Positions 37,313 through 48,607 of a DNA stretch of 64,000 nucleotides are shown here, piece by piece (within the stretch, counting starts at the first letter, position 1; each line of letters opens with the position of its first letter). Origin of the DNA: Medicago truncatula (Eukaryota > Streptophyta > Magnoliopsida > Fabales > Fabaceae). The translations under genes were made by a program, and so were the position numbers. The stretch lies in the NCBI RefSeq assembly GCF_003473485.1, contig NC_053046.1, positions 10,178,001 to 10,242,000 of the forward strand, written 5' to 3'. The notes beneath the pieces are model-generated. The model was not told the DNA's origin, did no database searches, and worked only from the letters and a program-made list of their open reading frames with translations.

Positions 37313-38440
37313 TCACATGATTGAACATGCATTAGGGTTATCATCACTAAAGAAGGAAGTGATCTTATCATCTGTTCCATTTGGGTTTGGTATTGCTAAT
37401 TCAGTGTTTTTCACATATCCAGAAGGTGCATTTTTTGCATATGCTTGTGTTATGTAGGGATATGCCACCAAGTTAGCTTCAACATATGGCCAAAACTTTG
37501 CTCTTTTTCCTGTGCTCTGCACCTTCCTTAGGACCTTATTTCTATCCACATTCCCAGTCACGGTTACCTTGCTTTGCTCTCTATTCACCTCTACTTCCTT
37601 CACACCTACATTAAAAAAAAAAAGTGATCATCGCTAACATATATATTATATAGTTCAAATTGTGTTTAAATATGGTTTAAGATTATTACAAATTTATGTC
37701 TGAATTTCTACGATGGGTTCAAGCACATGACCACTTATTGGTGAAGATATGAGTTATACTCAACAAATTTTTTAAGAGCAAATTGTACGGTGAACTGCTT
37801 TGATAGACGTTCCATCGTAAACCTATATGCTTGAAAATCGTTTGAAATATAAACGACAAGAACATCACTATTTCTAAGTAGAAACTATGGTTAACTCGGT
37901 TTTTATGACTGAGACCGTGATAATTGGTCTCGAGTCGAAAATAACAAAAGTAACAGACACAGATCATGTCACTATCTCAACTATAAGAACGATGAAGATT
38001 GTGAACATCTACTTTCGATCGAGGAGCACCGTTGGTCGATAGAGTTTCAACTTTCAAGTGATTTTTAAGTATGGTTACACCGTATAAAATATAGAACCCA
38101 CCTTCATTGAGAATATGAACATTCTTATTATGTAAACTACCTAAAAATTATGCCATTTGATTTGAGATAAGAAGAGAGAGAGATATGATTATATACCTGA
38201 CATGTTGGTAACAGAATTCCGAACTCTTCTTTCACAGCCATCACAGTCCATTTTCACCTTTATTTCAACTGTCTATAAGAGAAAAAAGTTGCAAAAAATA
38301 AAATCAGAATTTTCTTAAGACTAATAAGCTCACTATTAATGAGATAGGATACATAGGAGCTAGTGAAAAACCTGCATGGGTTTGTGTTTCTTTTTTGGGG
38401 TGACAGTGAAGTAATCTGAAAGGAAATCTAGAGCACCCAT
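37313..38440 (-). CDS. Heavy-metal-associated isoprenylated plant protein (HIPP), complete
   Basis: Three coding exons on the minus strand: 38372-38440, 38197-38272 and 37313-37605, all GT-AG, giving 145 residues. The start MGALDFLSDYF is the usual HIPP beginning. The HMA domain (about residues 24-90) has the metal-binding CxxC at Cys33 and Cys36 (MDCDGCERRV), followed by VKEVEVNREQSKVTVTG and the family motif FWPYVEANLVAYPYITQAY. NAPSGYVKN then leads to a C-terminal CaaX box, CSIM, expected to be isoprenylated (terminal Met suggests farnesyl). It resembles the HIPP20-27/HIPP26 group, linked in Arabidopsis to heavy-metal handling and stress. The exact paralogue cannot be named. The gene looks intact, with no close coding neighbour. 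Confidence 0.93.
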
Positions 38441-40820
38441 TTTCTTATTTCTTGCTCTTTTTTTGTGTAAAGAAAGAAATGGATTGGGTTAGTACTTGAA
38501 AAGAAAAAGGATGGAAAAGGAGGATGTATATGACTATATTATGGTTACCAAATTATATACTTTTATAAAGGAATTATGGAACTATGGATGTGATTTCGGT
38601 TACTATATGTGCAACTTGTGCTAAAATTTAATGCATAAAATAATGCTTAAATAATTATTTTTCATAGTCATCTCAATTTTTTTTTCATATTGTCTCTAAT
38701 CATGTATATTCCCGCAAATATCGGGGTGACCCCAATTCACAAATATAATTGAACATTGAACTTCCTTTGAACTTTTCTACACAATATCATCTTGATCTGT
38801 ACCTGTCTATGATAGGGATTTGACAATAAGAATGTTATGTGGATTTTATTGGAGATGCGTAGTCGTTGTATATATGTTCTTTTTTTTTTGTTTGGCAGGT
38901 CAGTGTATATATGTTGAGAAGTAGTGTACATAGAGAAAAAGAAAAAATTGGAAAAAAATATATTTGGAATTTATAGAATAATAAAAGTTTTTTACAATGA
39001 GGATGATACACGATCATAGCTACACTAAACTACTTAAGAGAATGTTTGGATTTATAGTAAATTTGTGAGAAGAACGTTTATGTTTGCTTAACTTAATTGA
39101 TAGAGATATTGTATAATATACGTAAAGGTTGATGTTCGAATCCGAATACTCTACCAAATTATCTTAAAAAAGGTAAATTTCTAGTTACTAGTATACTTGA
39201 TCAACTGCATGCTTGAATTCATAGTAAGTTTGTCAAAATCATATCCCAGTGATCTTAGCTCAATTTATAGAACATTTGATAATATATGCATGAGCCGGGT
39301 TTGAATGCTAATAAATTTCGTGCATTCAACTTCTTAAAAGTTAAAATATTATGTTTACCAAATTCCAATGTAAAGTTGTTCTTTTTAGGTTACTTAACAT
39401 ATGCCTTTAGGACACAAGTTAACATGACCCATACATTTTTAGTCATTGAACTACTTGACAAAAAAAAATCGTAATTTTACAAAAGCTATTGATAATTGCT
39501 TAGTTTAAAATCTTATAAAAAAATGTGGATTTCAAATATTAAAAATGGAATATATATTTTTTTACCTTATCAATGTGATTCATAATATCCGGTCAAAAGT
39601 TACGTGATTCACTATGTATCAATGTTTAACTTAGTATCGCCTCTCTACTAAAAAAAAGTGTAAAGAAAATAACTTCTCAATCATGAATTGCATTTCCTTC
39701 AAAGCAAGAAATCATGAATTGCATTGTCCAGACCAAAAAAAAAAATCATTAAATTTCAATATATATAACCAATAAGTTCATGCATCCATAAATGTGATAG
39801 TATCGATCATTTTGAAGGGTCAAAGTTTCAACCCAAATAAAATTAAACCATACAAAACATACATATCTATAATGATAGCGATGAATCATTTGAAGTGTCA
39901 ATTTTAATATCTGAACAGCTTCAAAATAATGAATACTTATTGGTCATGTTTGTTTTTTAAATGAATACTTGATTGGTCACAACTATAAATATTTGCATAA
40001 ATATATATTATTTAATTTATTACTCTTTTATAATTTTTATAATTTTTCAGTTCTGTTTGCTCAAATTAATTTTATTTAGGGCTGTGATCAAAGTGTTTCT
40101 ATATTCTATGACCCATAAATAAAGAAAGGACTGGTACATTTTCCATATATGTAATTTTCCTTGCACTATTCAAACGGATACATACACAAATTTGGGTTGT
40201 GTGAGATAATTAAACAAACAACAATGATTCAATTATCATGTACATCTAATATGGTTGTTCTCTCCACTTGTGGCCTCAATTCATGGAATTCCATGGTTTT
40301 GCTATTTTTCTGTGTTTTGTCCGACTCCATTATTTATCAGAGTGTCACGACTCAATCAAAGTTTATGTTCCTCTTGTCTAGGATCAAGCATTGGCACTTT
40401 GAAGACACCGATCTAGGGAATTATACTAGTAGTTTTTTATTACCTCGGTTTATTTTTGATAAAAGTTTATTTTTGAAGGAAGGTTTTCCATAAATGTTAA
40501 GTAGTCATTGGACTATGTTCACATTTATTTTATATACAAACGTATATTCTCTCAGTCTCATGATGAGTGACTCATTAATTACCATAATATATATAGTGAA
40601 AAAGATTGACTTGAAAGATGAAAATAATAGTGATTAGAAAATACAATTAATTTTTTTTTTAATATTGTATTTAAAATTAAAAGATCTATATAAATAAACT
40701 CATGAGCGCACCAACTCTAATGATAAAAGAGTTGATTTAAATCATGATTTTCACGATATGCTTGTGACACACCTTAAACAAGAAGCGAGAAGTTTCATTT
40801 GGCACAACTCTAATATGATA
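38441..40820. other. HIPP upstream region and intergenic DNA with SINE relics
   Basis: The HIPP promoter lies at the left; no motif stands out. Two worn plus-strand SINE-like segments are visible at 39085-39170 (B box GTTCGAATCCGAA) and 39246-39330 (CTTAGCTCAATTTATAG, GGGTTTGAATGC). The second is followed by a remnant of the 3551 MITE family near 39390-39425 (GGTTACTTAAC...ACAAGTTAAC). The ORF at 40161-40493 shows no family features. Confidence 0.45.
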
Positions 40821-40829
40821 AGGGTATGC

Positions 40830-41980
40830 ACATGGTTAGTTAGAAGAAAATTATCAAACTTTGGAAGATTGCTGGATTGGGGGGATTCCTACAACTCGAC
40901 TTCAAAATGTGGCACTTCTTAGCAAGCTTGTTTGGAATCTCTCATGCAGGTGAAAAATAAACTTTAGGTTTCTTTGTAGGTCAACAAATACTTGAAAGAA
41001 GAGGACTTGTTTTTGGATGAAATGCGCCATTGGCTCACCAATCTTTTGAAAACGATTTTTTTTTTATTTTTAAATACTTAAAGGTGACTTTAAAACTTTC
41101 AAAATAGGGTATGGCAACATGAATAAACTTGTCATTTATTATTTTTAATTATTTCTTTATGCTCATTCAAGTAAGTGAAGAGATTTTCACATGAAAAAGG
41201 TAAATGAAGAGAAATTTTAGTTTTTCTTTTCTATATAGTATTATTTATTTCTTTTCGTTGATGATATTAGTAAAATGTTGTCCTCGTGAGCTTAGCTCAG
41301 TTGGTATGGACAATGCATAATATATATAAGGTGTGGGGTTCGAATCCCGACCACCACCAAAAAAATATTAGTAAAATGTTGTGCCTAGGTTAACTCAAAA
41401 TAAGATTAGTAAGCTTTATAAATCTATTACTTCTTTAGTTCGGTTAATGAGTTTATTATATTTCAAAATTGAAAATTAAGAACTGAATCAATCTAATTTG
41501 TATTCTTTGATTCAGTTTTTTTTATTATTTTTAAAAAAAAACTGGGTATCAATAACCGAATCAATCTAATTAGTTTTTTTTTGGTTCATCAATTTTGTCT
41601 GAATCGGTTATACTGCTAGATTGTAGTGCTCAATCTAATCGAATAAAAACATGCCACAGAGGTTTGGTTTGAAATCAAGATCAGAGAGATTTTCAATTTG
41701 GATTTTATAGGACTATAGCAAGGTCGAACATTCTGCATGCAGAAATCCAAGGTCTTCTAGTTGTCATCTACTTGTATTGGGAAGTTTGACTTAGGAAGAT
41801 TATATGATTCTCACACTGGTTACATGCGCTACAATTGGATACGTTAATATGTTGAAGGTTACTAAAGAGTCTCCTAAGAGTATCATAATACGAGAATGAG
41901 TTACGTCTCTCCGCTATATCTCTTGTGAAGGAAATACTTGTGTATATATTGTAGCAAATATGAGAGTTAGTTGTTTGAAC
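40830..41980 (+). mobile_element. LINE relic (reverse transcriptase tail and RNase H-like part)
   Basis: 40880-41020 reads in pieces as IPTTRLQNVALLSKLVWNLS and FLCRSTNT, like the LALLAKLGWRL...KYL region at the end of plant LINE reverse transcriptases. 41715-41975 gives ILHAEIQGLLV and EGNTCVYIVANM, matching the AEI.AL and EGN.CAD.LA motifs of the plant RVT_3 RNase H domain. Frameshifts and stops abound. A SINE at 41282-41364 is inserted between the two parts. The two pieces may be from one element or two. Confidence 0.55.
41282..41364 (+). mobile_element. SINE with perfect 18-bp target duplication
   Basis: It has an A box (CTTAGCTCAGTTGGTATGG), the body GACAATGCATAATATATATA, a B box (GGGTTCGAATCCCGA), then CCACCACC and a short A tail. 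ATATTAGTAAAATGTTGT flanks it at 41264-41281 and 41365-41382. At about 83 bp it is very short, and the perfect duplication points to a fairly recent insertion. Confidence 0.9.
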
Positions 41981-41982
41981 TC

Positions 41983-42366
41983 TTTAATAACGGTCCTAAC
42001 TTATCCTCAATCTATTTTGGTGATTATTTTAGACGCATTCTTTTCAATGACATAGTTGTTTTCTTATTATTTTTTTATAAGAATTCAAAACGAAACTCTA
42101 AATATTTATAAAACTATTTAGATCTTTTTTAGAGACATAAAAAAATGCAACTAAATCTTGTTAAAAAATAATTTAAAATACAAAAAATAAATTAAAATGC
42201 AATGAGAATTGAGAGAGTGGGTGGTGACTGATTCAGTTAACGAAAGAGGAAGTTGCAGTCCAGGTCCTGAGATTTCAATGCCATCTTCATTTCTATCTGT
42301 TGACCTTTTTTCTCTCTCTTCGATTCAATTCCATTCCATTTCATTGTTACACTGACAGTCCACAAC
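41983..42366 (+). promoter_or_regulatory. RUS1 upstream region
   Basis: Presumed promoter and 5' UTR. Pyrimidine-rich sequence (TTTTTTCTCTCTCTTCGATT) lies 40-60 bp before the start codon. No other motif stands out. Confidence 0.35.
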
Positions 42367-45300
42367 ATGGGCTACACTTGCATCACCGTTTCCCTTCTTC
42401 CTCCTCTTCACCTCCGCCACCGTTCACCACCACCCCCACATTTCCCGGTCACCACTTTCAACCCTTTTTCGTCCATTAAACTAACCCCTTCTCACCCTTT
42501 TCGCCTTTCAGCCCTTCCCACCGGCGGCAATAACAATAACAATGGTGGTAGTGGTGGTGGTGGTTCATGGGGCAATAACCCTTTTGACTCAGATGATTCT
42601 TCTTCACCTTCTTCAAATTCTCGTTACACCCTTTTGTTTACTTTACTATTCTCTTCTGTTACATTTTGTCTCTGCCAACTCGCAATGGCAAAAACCCGTT
42701 CTTTATCATCTGAAGATGATATTTTGACCCAACCCATTTACGAAGTCAAAGGTGGAAACTTGATAAAGCTATTCCCTGATAATTTGAAGGATATTTTCAT
42801 TGCGTCAAATCCCGGGTTATTTTCTGAATTATCGTCTTTAAATTCATCACAAGTTCCAACCTTTTTGTATAATAAATGTAGAGAATTTGTAGTTAGGTTG
42901 ATGCTACCTGAAGGTTTTCCAAATAGTGTAACAAGTGATTATTTAGAGTATTCATTATGGAGAGGTGTTCAAGGTGTTGCTTGTCAGGTGAGTGGAGTGT
43001 TGGCAACTCAAGCTTTGCTATATGCTGTTGGATTGGGGAAAGGGGCTATTCCTACTGCTGCTGCTATTAATTGGGTGCTGAAAGATGGAATTGGGTATCT
43101 TAGTAAGATTTTGTTGTCGGATTTCGGGAGGCATTTTGATGTTAATCCTAAAGGGTGGAGATTGTTTGCTGATCTTCTTGAAAATGCTGCGTTTGGTTTG
43201 GAGATGTGTACTCCTGCTTTTCCTCATTTGTTTGTACCTATTGGTGCTTTTGCTGGTGCTTCTCGATCGGCTGCTTCTTTGATTCAGGTTATGATGTCTG
43301 TTTTCATTATATATGAACTTTTAGAAACTTATCTATCAACTGATATTGCAACGTGTTTGGATCATGATTATCAAAACGAGATTCATTAGAAGAATTGTTT
43401 TCTTAATAGTGAATTGAATTACTATACTATACTATGTCGACAAAAAAAAAAAGTGGTCGACTACACTAAATTTAGGTAGTGGTTCATAGTAGTGAACATG
43501 GGTTCACCATAATGGACTAGGATTTGATGAGATTCATGTCCAATGTAGACAACACTAGAGATTCGTATCAATTAAGTTTGATTTTATAGTTAATCAAGAT
43601 TTTACTCGTGTGTATCATAAGATTCTGATAACCATTTGAATAGTCAACTGAGCCTGTTTAATGTAGTTTTAGTGTATAAGAAAGAAATTGAAATTTATTG
43701 TCAGTATGAATGTATGATGATATTTAAAAAGTTCTTGTTAAGGAACCATTGAGCTGAGTGGTCTTGGTCCCTTGAGTATCAAACCATTCATCTTCATGAG
43801 TATTGAGTACAGAATGGATTTTAAACCGTTTTGCAAAGATATAAAAATTGTTTCACTAATTTACGTATTTTTTTTTTTTTTTAAATTCCATTAGCTACTT
43901 TCTTCTCAATTAATTTCAGATATTTTAACATTTGGCGCACAGGTTTATTGATTTATTATTTTTAATCTCAAGTCTGATTCTGTTTTTTCTTATAGTTATA
44001 GATATAATAGAACTTGGATGTTATATTCCCTTCTGTTTTAACATATCTACCAAACTTCACTGTAGTCTTCCTAGAATGATTAGATGAAAGCTAACATGAA
44101 ATACTCTCCTGTGTGGTTGGCGTGCGTGAATATGTGAATTAAAAGTATATTTTTTTCTCTCTATTTGGTATAAATAACTAACTTCTGTTTCTCTACCTCA
44201 TTTATATGCAGTGTGAATATTGCAAATTTATCTGCTATTAACATCAAACTAAATTTTAAGCTGATTTTGTTTTCACAGGCTTCTACTAGGAGTTGTTTCT
44301 TTGCCGGTTTCGCTGCTCAAAGGAATTTCGCTGAGGTGAAAAATAGAGCCTTTTCAGTTTGATTATATAGGAGTTTTGATTTAATGATGCATCTGCACAG
44401 TAATCACTTCTATTTGTTGTTTCGAATATCTTCATCTACTAATACTAGTGGCATTATTTGTGATTTTTGTTTTCAGCAGATGTTTCTAATACTTGTATGT
44501 ATGATTTTATTTCTGAAAAATAACTCTAAATTATAGGTAATTGCTAAAGGTGAAGTTCAAGGAATGGTCAGCAGGTTTATTGGTATCGGGATTGGTATAG
44601 GACTGGGCAACTGCATAGGTTCATCCACGCCTCTTGTTCTTGCTTCTTTTTGTGTTGTGACTTGGGTCCACATGTACTGCAATCTAAAGTCTTACCAGTC
44701 CATTCAATTGCGGACTTTAAATCCTCACCGTGCAAGTAAGTAACTTCTGATCTCTCTCTTAAGTCTATCACACCCAATTTTCATGAAGCCGTGTTCTGTT
44801 GTTACTCTTGAAAAGAATTTGGTTATACCGGTGTTGAAACAGAGGTTTTGTTTGGGAGTTGGGGGAATAAATGAGTGCTTAGGGGTGGGGAGAGTCTATG
44901 ACTAGAATTCTCTTTGTTTAGAGAATATTATAAATAGACAGAAAGAATTTGGGAATTTTTTAGATACCTGCAAAGTCCTCCCCTTATTAATTTTTTTGAG
45001 TTCCCCAAATCGGGAGGTTTTGGTTCTTCGAAGAAAAATGAACCCCTATGCATTATGGGGAACTATCGGCCCTCCGCCTTCTCTTTCCTCCTCCCTTTCT
45101 CCTCAAATCCCTCCCCGTCTCTCACTGCCAAACAAACCTTACTAGTTTGCGACATCTCTTCTAGTATATTTAATATCATTGTTGAATCTTGGAAGTTAGG
45201 AAGGGGAGCCTAGTGGTTGGAGTTGTTGTTGAGTGACTGGAAGGTCATAAGTTCGAATTGTTAAAGCCTCTTGCAAATACTAAGTAAGGCTACCTACAAT

Positions 45301-48300
45301 AGACCTAAAACGGGTTCATCCTTCCATATGGACCTTGCAGTGGCAGGAGACTTATAACCAGTGTTTCAAAAACTGGTTTGAACCGAACGGTTCAACTGGA
45401 AACCGCCCAGCTCAACAGTTGGTTTGATCCCGGTGTATTTTAGTCTAATTGAACTGTGCTAAACCGGTGGAACCACAGTTAAAGCGGTTTTCATTTTAAT
45501 TTATTTATTTGTCATCCATTTCAACCATGGTTGAACCGATTTAACCAATTGAACCATAAATCATGTCTCCAATATGCAGTCCGGATTTTAAAGCACTTCT
45601 TATAACACTTGGCCGCCTTAGAGAATCTTGAATTTCTTTTAGGTTGCAATTGTGCAGCACATGGCTGTTAAGCGTGCGGTCTAGATTGTGAGATAGTACA
45701 ATCCCACACGTTTTTCTCCATCAACCGTGCCAGAGCAGTGCGAAAATTGTTGGAGAGGGGGGCACACAAAGGTAGATCGTGAAATCGTGGGAGCAGCGAT
45801 TTATCTCGCACCGGTTCCGCACCTTTTGATCCATATGACCCGTTTTGACCCTGTTCGCAGTGAAGATTTTTTTTGCCCTAAACGACCTGCTTTCAGCACA
45901 TACATGGATGTTGAAAAGTCAAAACAATTGAGTGTGCCTTTCACGTAGAGTGAATAATAAAAGCTGATTTATGATTTTTGGAAAGTGTGCCTGCTTATTG
46001 CTTGCTATTGTTAATTTTGTTTTTTAATGTTGTTTTTGACAGAAATTTTTATTTTTTAATGCTTATTTGCTAAGTTCACCACCTTTTGTTTTTTAAAAAT
46101 GATTTGATTGTTTTTAGCCTTAATAAATCTTATATTTAATATATTACTTCATATATATTTTAATAGTTTTTTTACATTATTTTAATAGTTAACGTTGGTT
46201 ATTTATCTAACATAGTATATTTTTCTTTCAAAAATAAAATAAAATTAACATACTATGTAATCATATAATTTTATCATATAATACTATATACTTAGGGTTT
46301 GATTTGTTTGTTAAAAGCTCAATCTTTATATGCCTTGTTTATTGATTATTTTACCAGGTTTGGTTTTCAGTGAATATCTACTGAGTGGCCAGGCTCCTCC
46401 AGTTAAAGAGGTCAATGCCGAGGAACCGCTATTTCCAGCAGTACCCATATTAAATGCACCTTTTGCAAACAAAGTTAGTTGATCTTTCTTTTGTTATAGT
46501 TAATATGAAATTTAAATCTTTAAGGCAATGATCCTGTCTTCCAGATTAGAAATTTGCTATATACTAAAATTTGATCTACTTTGTTTTTTATTTATATCTC
46601 AATATCTCTCTGAGCTCTTGAGGCTGGGGTCATGGGTATCAGATTACATAAGTCCCTCTTTCTCTTACTATGATAACTTAAGGGGAAGGGTGCTTTTGCA
46701 ATTTTGAAGAGTTAATTTGGTCATTGTTCTTTACCACCTTCGTTATTCATTATTCAACACTATTGTGAAGGTGGACCAAATCTTGGAATTATTGGACATG
46801 AAACATGTGGGACTTGCTCTTCTCCACTCATTTTAAATACTAAGGGTGTGTTTGGATCGAGGGTTTAGGAGGGGAAGGGAGGTGAGGGCTCACTTTTATT
46901 TTTTAAATTACCAACAATGTAAAATGTCTTTTTAAAATAAATTAAGTGTTTTTGAAGTATTATATGATCATTTATTACGTTGTTAATTCAATTTTTTAAA
47001 AATCATTTTTTAATGTCTGTAAATTAAAAAAGAAAAGTAAGTCCTCCCCTCCCTTCCCCTCCTAAACTCTCTTTCCAAACACACCCTAAGGGTTGATGTT
47101 GTGAGATTTTAGATAAAGTTTGAGAAAGTTATAAAACTTTTAATATTATTGATAATAACCTGGTACAGAATTTATACAAAAGACTAAACACTAATCCTAG
47201 ATAAATAGGGAGATCAGGAAACAAATAATAACAAGAGATATGAAACTTAATTTTAGGAGATAATAATTTTGTTGAAAAAGCAATCGTAGGAGATAATCTA
47301 AGATATGCTAAGATTGAAAACTAATCCTAGGGGCTAAACCAAGATATTCTAGAATGTGATATTATCATATTTCCTAACACTGTGTGTGGGAGGGGGGATT
47401 TGGAGGGGAGGCGAATGGAGGGCTTGTTTTTCTTTTCTAAATCAAGCAAGCTATATGAACATATGTCATGGTATTCTTTCAATTTTTTTTTTTAAATCTC
47501 AAATATATATTAAAGTATAGACCTAGCCCTCTCAAACCCTTCTCTCCAAAACCCTCGAGTATCCTTCTAGGAAGTATTAGATTGAAGCCATGCAGGACAC
47601 CCCCTATCTACAATTACTTCCTCCACCGCTTTTCATAAGCACTTTTTTCTTTTTTCACATATATCTTCTTTTTTTGAAGGAATACATATCTTCTTAAAAT
47701 GTTCTTTGTATATTAATGTGTCTAACTTTAACTTTTCATCTTTCAAGATAAATTAGTAGTATTAATAAGGGGTATGTTTGGAAAAAAATAGTAATGCACC
47801 TAGTAATTTGCATAGGGGCATTTATTTAGGGACACAACTTTTTTTCAAAGGGGGCCTTATAATTACGGACAGAGGGAGTACATTATATTATCATGCATCA
47901 ATTGATTTAATAGCTGGGCACAAGGGTGGCCAAGTATTAAAAAAGTGATTGGTATTTTTTTTTGAAGGGAAGTGATTGGTACTTTTGTTTTGTACAATCT
48001 AATATGTATGTATATTACTTATGACATCACTTTTATGATAGGAGACACAATCAATTGTTTTATCATCTGAAGCAAAAGATGCAGCTGTAGAAATTGAAAG
48101 CCGTCTGCAGCTTGGATCCAAACTCAGTGAAATTATCAACAATAAGGAGGAAGTGCTTGCTCTCTTTTCTCTTTATAAAAATGAAGGCTACATCTTGTCT
48201 GAGCACACGGGAAAATTCTGTGTAAGTTAACAACTATATTCACTTTCAACATGATAGGCAACTAATATATAACTACAAAGATTTTCTATTATATTTCATG

Positions 48301-48607
48301 GGTCATAACAAACACACACATGTTCGTGATGATTCAGGTGGTGCTTAAAGAAACTTGTTCACAGCTGGATATGCTCAAGGCATTGTTTCAGGTCAACTAT
48401 CTTTATTGGTTAGAGAAGAACGCAGGAATTGAAGGAAGAGGAACCCTTTATGACTGCAAACCTGGTGGTAGGCTGCAAATATCTCTAGAATATGCGGAAA
48501 GGGAATTCAATCATGTTAGAAATGATGGAGAATCAGTTGGTTGGATCACAGATGGGCTTATTGCAAGGCCTTTGCCTAATAGGTGTCGGCCAGGAAACAC
48601 GGAGTGA
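42367..48607 (+). CDS. RUS1: Root UVB sensitive 1-like protein (RUS1, DUF647), complete, six exons
   Basis: Exons are 42367-43287, 44279-44335, 44537-44735, 46358-46473, 48042-48221 and 48338-48607. All introns are GT-AG and the phases agree, giving 580 residues. The N-terminus is rich in Ser/Pro/His and basic residues, then Gly/Asn/Ser-rich; it looks like a plastid transit region. A hydrophobic segment covers about 87-108 ([20 protein letters not shown]). The DUF647 core runs about 170-410: [54 protein letters not shown] and [20 protein letters not shown]. The C-terminal part ([29 protein letters not shown]) is the extension found in RUS1. RUS1 is needed in Arabidopsis for early seedling growth and very-low-fluence UV-B responses, with RUS2; the biochemical role is unknown. 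The largest introns (3 and 4) are filled with transposable elements. Confidence 0.93.
44843..45141. mobile_element. MITE-like element in RUS1 intron 3
   Basis: The left end GGTTTTGTTTGGGAG and right end TGCCAAACAAACC are imperfect inverted repeats, each bordered by a G-rich or C-rich subterminal zone (GGGGTGGGG, CCTCCCTTTCTCC). The interior is AT-rich with no coding frame. Confidence 0.5.
45193..45355 (+). mobile_element. Au-type SINE in RUS1 intron 3
   Basis: A tRNA-like head (GGGGAGCCTAGTGGTTGGAG) and B-box region (GGTCATAAGTTCGAATTG) are followed by AAGCCTCTTGCAAATACTAA, then GTAAGGCTACCTACAATAGA and a GACCTTGCAGTGGCAGGAG tail. This is the conserved body of the plant Au SINE family. It is worn, and no target duplication is evident. 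Confidence 0.7.
45358..45560. repeat. AACCGGTT-rich repeat in RUS1 intron 3
   Basis: Dense words such as GGTTTGAACCG, GGTTCAACTGG, CTAAACCGGTGGAACC and GGTTGAACCGATTTAACC occur in both orientations, the look of a hAT-type subterminal region. The boundaries are not clear. The following ORF (45727-45948) in the same intron matches nothing I recognise. Confidence 0.4.
46844..47086. mobile_element. PIF/Harbinger (Tourist)-type MITE in RUS1 intron 4
   Basis: The ends GGGTGTGTTTGGATCGAGGG and CTCTTTCCAAACACACCC are inverted. Extended subterminal pairing follows (GGAGGGGAAGGGAGG against CCTCCCTTCCCCTCC-like sequence). TAA flanks both sides (46841-46843, 47087-47089), the 3-bp duplication expected of PIF/Harbinger. 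It is 243 bp long with an AT-rich core. Confidence 0.8.
47390..47570. mobile_element. Second related MITE in RUS1 intron 4
   Basis: The left GGATTTGGAGGGGAGGCGAA and right CCCTTCTCTCCAAAACCCTC are inverted and resemble the subterminal zone of the element at 46844, but the outer GTGTTTGG termini are missing or changed. It is probably a degraded relative. Confidence 0.5.
47617..47878. mobile_element. Stowaway (mariner-like) MITE in RUS1 intron 4
   Basis: The ends CTTCCTCCACCG and CGGACAGAGGGAG form an imperfect inverted repeat of the CTCCCTCCGTCC type. They are flanked by TA at 47615-47616 and 47879-47880, as expected of Stowaway. It is 262 bp long, with no coding frame, and ends about 160 bp before exon 5. 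Confidence 0.7.

Noticed and set aside
40161-40493. 110-codon ORF upstream of the LINE relic
   Set aside because: No recognisable domain, AT-rich codon use, no support from either side.
45727-45948. 73-codon ORF in RUS1 intron 3
   Set aside because: Lies inside an intron whose flanking exons join cleanly; probably repeat-derived.
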